DNA from: Leptolyngbya iicbica LK
Lineage (GTDB): Bacteria > Cyanobacteriota > Cyanobacteriia > Phormidesmidales > Phormidesmidaceae
Reading direction: 5' to 3'
Length of the DNA stretch: 64,000 bases
Assembly (NCBI RefSeq): GCF_004212215.1
Contig: NZ_QVFV01000002.1
Location: 305,475 to 369,474, forward strand
The translations under genes were made by a program, and so were the position numbers. The notes under the pieces are model-generated. The model saw only the letters and a list, made by a program, of their open reading frames with translations, had not been told where the DNA came from and searched no databases. Shown piece after piece: positions 59,610 through 64,000 of this stretch (positions within the stretch are counted from its first letter, which is position 1; each line of letters opens with the position of its first letter).

Positions 59610-59789
59610 AGAACGATCTGAGCAGATCCGAGTCGAGATGACAGTCACATGACACAGCCGCGATCGCGCTTCTGTGTTACTTGGCCGCAGCGCTTTGACG
59701 ACTGGTCTGGGGATCATTGAGGGATCCTAGCTGTGCTGTTATTCATCTTGGCGATCAGTCATTCACCGTAGCAGGCTTATAAAACACTT

Positions 59790-60653
59790 ATGGGTACCGT
59801 TTGGGAACTAGACTTTTACTCGCGTCCGCTGCTGGATGAGAACAATAAAAAGCGCTGGGAAGTGCTGATCAGCGAAGGACTCCAGACTATTGACGCCAAC
59901 CCTGACAGCCTCTTTCGCTTTAGCAAGTTTGTTGCCAATACGGAAGTCAATTCCATTGAGTTAAAAAAGGCGATCGAAGAAGCGATCGCTCAAGCTCCTG
60001 AGCCCCCCAGCCGCATTCGCTTCTTTCGGTTTGCGATGCAAAACATGATTACCCGGGCCTGTGAAGACTTGGGGATTGCGGCTCAACCCAGTCGCCGCAC
60101 CCTGGCCCTGCAACAGTGGATGGACTATCGCCGTCGCGAAGTCTATCCCCACGAGCCCGGCTACACCGATAAGCCCTCGCCTAGCGTCGGTGCCCCACCC
60201 CCCGCGCCGAAATCATTGCCCGACGCCCTGATTGGCCAGCAATGGGCACTCGTTTCGTTGCCGGCCAAAGACTTTGCTGATATGTCAGAGTGGCCGATTG
60301 ATTTTGGTGAAGCCTTTTCACCGCAACTGGTTGGCGTTGCCGATGACACGATGGTGCCAGGGTTGGTGATTTTTTCCCCTCGGGCGCAACCGATGGCGGG
60401 TTGGTTGTCTGGCTTGGAAGTCAGTGAGTTGCGCGTCGAACCGGGCAAGACGCCGCGACTGATTTTGGAAACCGGGAGCGCCGACAGTTGGGTCATTGCT
60501 CCCCTGAACTCACCGGAGTTGCAGCAGGAAGCCGACAACTTTGAGACGGCAAAACAGCAGGCAAATCAAGTGCACTTCCTAGCGGTGCAAGCTGATCCCA
60601 ACACCGAAGCCTTTGCCGGATTCTGGCTCATGCAGAGTCTTCAGTTGGGCTGA
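59790..60653 (+). CDS. Tab2/Atab2-family RNA-binding protein
   Basis: This 287-residue protein starts GTVWELDFYSRPLLDENNKKRWEVLI, the unmistakable Tab2 N-terminus. In plants and algae Tab2/Atab2 binds the psaB leader and is needed for photosystem I protein synthesis. Cyanobacterial members are assumed to have a similar RNA role. Other motifs are IRFFRFAMQNMI and the C-terminal AVQADPNTEAFAGFWLMQ. It overlaps no gene and lies five bases before the ABC permease. Confidence 0.88.
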   Translation: MGTVWELDFYSRPLLDENNKKRWEVLISEGLQTIDANPDSLFRFSKFVANTEVNSIELKKAIEEAIAQAPEPPSRIRFFRFAMQNMITRACEDLGIAAQPSRRTLALQQWMDYRRREVYPHEPGYTDKPSPSVGAPPPAPKSLPDALIGQQWALVSLPAKDFADMSEWPIDFGEAFSPQLVGVADDTMVPGLVIFSPRAQPMAGWLSGLEVSELRVEPGKTPRLILETGSADSWVIAPLNSPELQQEADNFETAKQQANQVHFLAVQADPNTEAFAGFWLMQSLQLG

Positions 60654-60657
60654 AACC

Positions 60658-61524
60658 ATGACAGCAACTCCTAATCCGTCACTCATGCAGCGACTCAGAC
60701 AGGCCACTTGGGTGCGGTTGACGGTGACTTATGGGGTCTTGAGCGCGATCGCCCTGGCCATGTTGTTGCCATTGCTCTGGCTAGTGAGTACCGCTTTCAA
60801 ATCTCCTGACGAAAACATTTTCGCCTTTCCGCCCCAATTTATTCCCGCCTCGCCCACCCTTAACAACTTCATCACCGTTTGGCAGCAAAACCCCTTTGGG
60901 CAATACTTCGTCAACAGCATCATCGTGGCAGTTTTGACCGTCGGGCTAAATTTGCTGTTCTGTTCCCTCGCGGCTTATCCCCTAGCTCGATTGAAGTTCA
61001 GGGGACGACAGTTTTTGTTTGCGCTAATTGTGGCGACGATTTTGATTCCCTTTCAAATTGTCATGATCCCGCTATATGTGCTGGCCGTTCAGCTCGGTTT
61101 ACGCAACACCTACCTGGGCTTAATTTTTCCGTTCATTGCTTCAGCCTTCGGGATTTTTCTGATGCGTCAAGCCTTTCTCGGCGTCCCCAAAGAGTTGGAA
61201 GAAGCCGCGCGGATCGATGGCTGCTCAGAGTTGGGCATCTGGTGGAATGTGATGATTTCCTCTACGCGACCGGCTCTCGTCACATTGGCGATTTTTGTTT
61301 TCATTGGTGCCTGGAGCGATTTCCTGTGGCCCTTGATTTTGCTCGATCGCCCTGAATACTACACCTTGCCGCTTGGCGTCGCCAAGTTGGCGGGCAGCTT
61401 TTCGCTAGACTGGCGTTTAATTGCCGCCGGTTCCGTCATTTCCATCTTGCCTGTGCTGATTTTCTTTGTGGTGATGCAGCGCTACATCGTCCCCACCGAG
61501 TCGGGTAGCGGTCTGAAAGGGTAG
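60658..61524 (+). CDS. ABC sugar-type transporter permease (MalG-like)
   Basis: The 288-residue permease has six spans: WVRLTVTYGVLSAIALAMLLPLLW, then NSIIVAVLTVGLNLLFCSLAAYPLARLKFRG and the EAA loop EEAARIDGCSELGIWW that contacts the ATPase. It ends MQRYIVPTESGSGLKG. MalG/GgtD-type permeases import sugars, polyols or compatible solutes such as glucosylglycerol. No binding protein, second permease or ATPase gene is adjacent, so it must work with parts encoded elsewhere. ATG at 60658, just after the Tab2 stop. Confidence 0.85.
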   Translation: MTATPNPSLMQRLRQATWVRLTVTYGVLSAIALAMLLPLLWLVSTAFKSPDENIFAFPPQFIPASPTLNNFITVWQQNPFGQYFVNSIIVAVLTVGLNLLFCSLAAYPLARLKFRGRQFLFALIVATILIPFQIVMIPLYVLAVQLGLRNTYLGLIFPFIASAFGIFLMRQAFLGVPKELEEAARIDGCSELGIWWNVMISSTRPALVTLAIFVFIGAWSDFLWPLILLDRPEYYTLPLGVAKLAGSFSLDWRLIAAGSVISILPVLIFFVVMQRYIVPTESGSGLKG

Positions 61525-61653
61525 GGGGATCCACCCATGTCTGCAAACGGAGATACAATACAACTCTCTAGTTATAGAGTATGCTAGGGTTAATTGATAA
61601 TTTGCCCTCACGGCTAAATTCTGCTGTTGCCTACGTTTTAGGAACTCTGCAAG

Positions 61654-62073
61654 ATGGTTACAACTCCGCAGGTCATGAATCAGCAATCCTCTGTTGTTGG
61701 TGATTGTGAAGACGACTGCATGCTGTCGAAACTCTCACCCGCTGCCTTACAGCTGGTTGCAGAGTTTTTCAAAGTGCTGTCCGAATCTAGCCGCTTGCAA
61801 ATTGTGTGTCGGTTACGCAACGGCCCGAAAAATGTCTCCGAAATCATCGAACTGACAGGGTTAGGTCAAGCTAACGTTTCTAAACACCTGAAAATTCTGG
61901 CTCAAGCAGGTGTAGTCACCCGCGAGCAGCAGGGCGTTTGCGTTTTCTATCAAATCGCTAATCCGTTTGTTTTCGATCTGTGCGAACTCGTGTGTAACTC
62001 GCTGGCTCAGCAAATTCAGCAGCAGACAGCCCACCAAGCGGCTCTAGACGAGTTTCGTCAAACGATCAGCTAG
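61654..62073 (+). CDS. ArsR/SmtB-family transcriptional regulator
   Basis: The 139-residue winged-helix protein has FFKVLSESSRLQIVCRL, VSEIIELTGLGQANVSKHLKIL and VVTREQQGVCVFYQI. Several Cys (DCEDDC at the N-terminus, IVCRL, GVCVF, CELVC) could bind a metal or sense thiols, but the usual SmtB metal helix (ELCVCDL type) is absent. An AT-rich near-palindrome CTCTCTAGTTATAGAG lies about 90 bases upstream and may be its operator. The target genes are unknown. Confidence 0.8.
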   Translation: MVTTPQVMNQQSSVVGDCEDDCMLSKLSPAALQLVAEFFKVLSESSRLQIVCRLRNGPKNVSEIIELTGLGQANVSKHLKILAQAGVVTREQQGVCVFYQIANPFVFDLCELVCNSLAQQIQQQTAHQAALDEFRQTIS

Positions 62074-62278
62074 GCTAGCTGTTTTTGGAGTGGAAGCAAG
62101 GTCGGGAAAAGGGTCAAGCATCTTAATCGTCATGCTTGACCGTTGATTTCAAACCATCTGAAACGCTACGTGAATGTTGCATTTACGAAAGTAAGCGATC
62201 GCCTATTGGACTGATTAGACGTCTTCAATGGTGCTAGCCTGTCCGGTGGACAATCGCCCCTCCCACTTTCGCGATCGC

Positions 62279-62563
62279 CTACTTCCCAAAAATTCTTGCT
62301 GCACCCTCAACCAGAATCTCAGCTTTGTCCAGCAAACTGCCAAAGATCACAACCGTAGCAGCAGCGATGATGACAGTTCTTGAGATTGCCAAGTTATCTT
62401 TCGACAGTTGCAGAAACCGCTCTTCCCATTTGTCGGTGCGTTCATCAAGACGTTGAACGTCGGTATCCAGTTTTTGCTCTAGGCGTTTGATGTTATTGTC
62501 TAGCTGCTCTAAGCGATCAAGCACTTCAGTTTGAAAGTCTCTAGGTTCTGGCGTTGCGGTCAT
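62279..62563 (-). CDS. Small coiled-coil protein with C-terminal membrane span
   Basis: In this 94-residue protein a heptad-type coiled coil (VLDRLEQLDNNIKRLEQKLD) covers about 10-55, then a hydrophobic span (AISRTVIIAAATVVIFGSLL) near the end. Similar small proteins are common in cyanobacteria and have no known function. The start at 62563 was chosen over a longer upstream frame. Confidence 0.5.
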   Translation of the reverse strand: MTATPEPRDFQTEVLDRLEQLDNNIKRLEQKLDTDVQRLDERTDKWEERFLQLSKDNLAISRTVIIAAATVVIFGSLLDKAEILVEGAARIFGK

Positions 62564-62724
62564 GGCAAGTGGCCTATCCTGATGCTGCTGTCTCAATCAT
62601 AAGCGGATGTATGGGGCTTGGTTGATGTTGTAGAAAGGTGATCACTCCGCGATCTCCCTTACCCTCAATCGCGGTTGCCTCCACTTTCCCCGCGATCGCC
62701 TCTCACCTTCACTCACTGCTCTCT

Positions 62725-63022
62725 TTACAGCTCCTCAAAAATTGTAGGCAGATCACGATAGCCACTGATGACTCTCACGATTTCAATGCCGCCATTGATG
62801 GGGCGATAGAAGATGATGTAACTCTTGAGCAGAATTCCGCGCATACCGAGCAGCAAGTCATCGTAGCTACGACCGATATTAGGAAATTGCACCAATTTCC
62901 GACACTTTTGGTCAAATTCAGCTAAAAACTGTTCTCCGGCATCAATGCTTTGTTCTGAAAGGTTAAGCAATGATGTCTTCTAAGTCGCGACTGGCGCTGG
63001 GAGAAATAATGTAGCGGCTCAT
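62725..63022 (-). pseudogene. parE: ParE-type toxin gene, frameshifted
   Basis: From ATG 63022 the frame reads MSRYIISPSASRDLEDIIA and stops at a TAA. One base off, the toxin continues at LNLSEQSIDAGEQFLAEF and runs to IVRVISGYRDLP, the normal ParE end. A single-base change near 62962-62968 has thus broken the gene. Its ATG overlaps the stop of the ParD gene (ATGA), as in intact parDE operons. Confidence 0.8.
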
Positions 63023-63285
63023 CGCGATCGCTCGCGAGCCTGTCGCAATTTCTCTTGCAGTCGCCCAATCACGACTTCACTGTCAAGACCTTCGCCGCGA
63101 TCTAGCTCAGCGATGCCGACTTGAAGTTTCTCGCGGGTTTCAGTGACCCACTGCCCGTATTGCCGATCGCGCTCTTCTAACAGTTCCAAGGCAGCAGCCA
63201 GAGCTGCATCGACGCTATCGTAGTGGCCTTTGTCTACCAACTGTTGGAGTCGGTTTTCTTAGTTGGGAGTGAGCGCGATCGCCAT
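63019..63285 (-). pseudogene. parD: ParD-type antitoxin gene with premature stop
   Basis: From ATG 63285 the frame reads MAIALTPN, then TAA, then continues in the same frame as ENRLQQLVDKGHYDSVDAAL and on through ALELLEERDRQYG to the end. The part after the stop looks like a ParD/CopG antitoxin. Codon 9 is therefore a nonsense codon inside an otherwise complete gene. A TTG at 63240 could restart a short form without the DNA-binding strand. Confidence 0.75.
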
Positions 63286-63397
63286 AACCAGTTCACTCTT
63301 GAAGCGTCGGGAAAGATTGTTGCTACAAGCTTAGCACTGCCGCGTTGACGCTAGCCCGTCCTAAGGACAATCGCCCTTACCGAGAGCTCCATACACC

Positions 63398-63625
63398 CTA
63401 GGAAGCCTGATTTGCCATCACCAGTGAAGTAATGGGTAAAGCATTCGTTTCGAGTCGAGAAATGTCAACGACTTTGCTGGCATGTTCAATATCCAACCCG
63501 ACCAGATTTCCTTGGTCATCAAAATCTAAAACAATGCCCGTAGCAACTTCTTGAGAATCAACGCTCGGGATATCTGTCAGGCTGATATAAAGGGAATCGG
63601 TTTCGGGATAGTAATGGAATTTCAT
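63398..63625 (-). CDS. DUF2283 protein, probable antitoxin
   Basis: The 75-residue protein shows MKFHYYPETDSLYISL, GIVLDFDDQGNLVGLDIEHAS and VVDISRLE, the standard DUF2283 pattern. Its start overlaps the stop of the preceding gene by ATGA. Same gene order as the pair at 16.2-16.7 kb. Confidence 0.75.
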   Translation of the reverse strand: MKFHYYPETDSLYISLTDIPSVDSQEVATGIVLDFDDQGNLVGLDIEHASKVVDISRLETNALPITSLVMANQAS

Positions 63626-63861
63626 CGCTGCGATTCCTTAAAGTTACGGTCGGGGAAGGCGTTCAAGATAGTCTCTCCATCTTCGAGGGTGACAACTCTT
63701 AAGTATTTGCCAAGTTCTTCGATAAAGCACCAGTGGCGGATCCGACCATCCGGTTGAACTTCTTTTCTAATGGAATTACAGATGGTTCGTTCACACCATT
63801 CTCGCTGAAGATACGGACGTCTGACTAAAACCTGCTCTTCAAAGTAGCGTGTGGTTTTCAC
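63622..63861 (-). CDS. Putative toxin partner (DUF4258/PBECR-like)
   Basis: The protein has about 79 residues from a GTG start at 63861 (VKTTRYFEEQVLVRRPYLQ). Its core QREWCERTI, IRHWCFIEELGKYLRVVTLEDGETILNAFPDRNF is a pattern common in small cyanobacterial DUF4258-like proteins that pair with DUF2283. The frame extends to an ATG at 63948, but those residues do not look family-like. Toxic activity is inferred from pairing. Confidence 0.55.
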   Translation of the reverse strand: MKTTRYFEEQVLVRRPYLQREWCERTICNSIRKEVQPDGRIRHWCFIEELGKYLRVVTLEDGETILNAFPDRNFKESQR

Positions 63862-64000
63862 AGACCCGATCGCCCCTTCAGACCTAAAATCCAATTCTAG
63901 ACGCGTTGGCGCTAGTGCAACGTCAACGCAAAGAATTAGGGTAGTCAATACTGTTGTAGAAGATGAAACTGAGACGATGAAAGCCTTACCCCATGCCCAA

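Noticed and set aside
63977..64000. Possible start of a plus-strand gene at the window end (ATG followed by seven codons)
   Set aside because: Only 24 bases are available, which is too little to support a gene.

Overview
The window is chromosomal DNA from a cyanobacterium. It carries a Form IB RuBisCO operon (rbcL-rbcX-rbcS), a D1 protein of photosystem II, ndhB of the NDH-1 complex, the photosystem I assembly factor Ycf3, a Tab2-family RNA-binding protein, a Cph2-type phytochrome and a cyanobacterial S1 paralogue. The octamer GCGATCGC (HIP1) is scattered throughout, as in many cyanobacteria. The species cannot be named from sequence alone. A BCCT carrier and a betaine-degradation gene set suggest a saline, mat or otherwise osmolyte-rich habitat (inference).

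Layout. 1-9.5 kb: an asparaginase fragment, an XRE-type antitoxin-like protein, an ATP-grasp ligase, a divergent Fur regulator and Dps pair, a small coupled cluster with a (2Fe-2S) thioredoxin-like protein, a strongly divergent psbA, and a CbbY-like phosphatase. 9.5-18.5 kb: a MITE-like element, a Cph2-like phytochrome with cyclic-di-GMP domains, a lipoprotein, a CDP-alcohol phosphatidyltransferase, a toxin-like/DUF2283 pair, and a TIR-GUN4 gene split by an in-frame stop codon. 18.5-22.6 kb: rbcLXS followed by a bestrophin-type channel. 22.7-33.7 kb: a catabolic island for glycine betaine. 34-48.2 kb: a multi-PAS diguanylate cyclase, a desaturase coupled to a MetX-like hydrolase, panB, ycf3, gatC, a STAND NTPase and ppsA. 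48.4-64 kb: membrane proteins, the second MITE copy, a methyltransferase, an HNH nuclease, ndhB, topA, a carotenoid-desaturase-like flavoprotein, rps1b, tab2, an orphan ABC permease, an ArsR regulator, and a string of toxin-antitoxin loci, one of which (parDE) is broken in both genes.

The most coherent system is the betaine island. A BCCT carrier would import betaine. A GbcA-like Rieske oxygenase, a dimethylglycine dehydrogenase/oxidase and a monomeric sarcosine oxidase would then remove three methyl groups to give glycine. A MetF-like protein would handle folate-bound one-carbon units, and SdaA would deaminate serine (made from glycine by GlyA encoded elsewhere) to pyruvate. PEP synthase at 45.8 kb could return pyruvate to gluconeogenesis, although it is not part of the island. 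The Rieske and carrier genes are divergent, and the space between them holds two near-identical palindromes plus a related third, which look like operators for one shared regulator.

Other points of note are the D1 variant that has lost or changed several manganese-cluster ligands, two copies of a MITE with 14-bp inverted ends and 8-bp target duplications, and a 33-codon membrane-protein gene whose start overlaps the stop of the gene before it. No tRNA, rRNA or CRISPR array was recognised.
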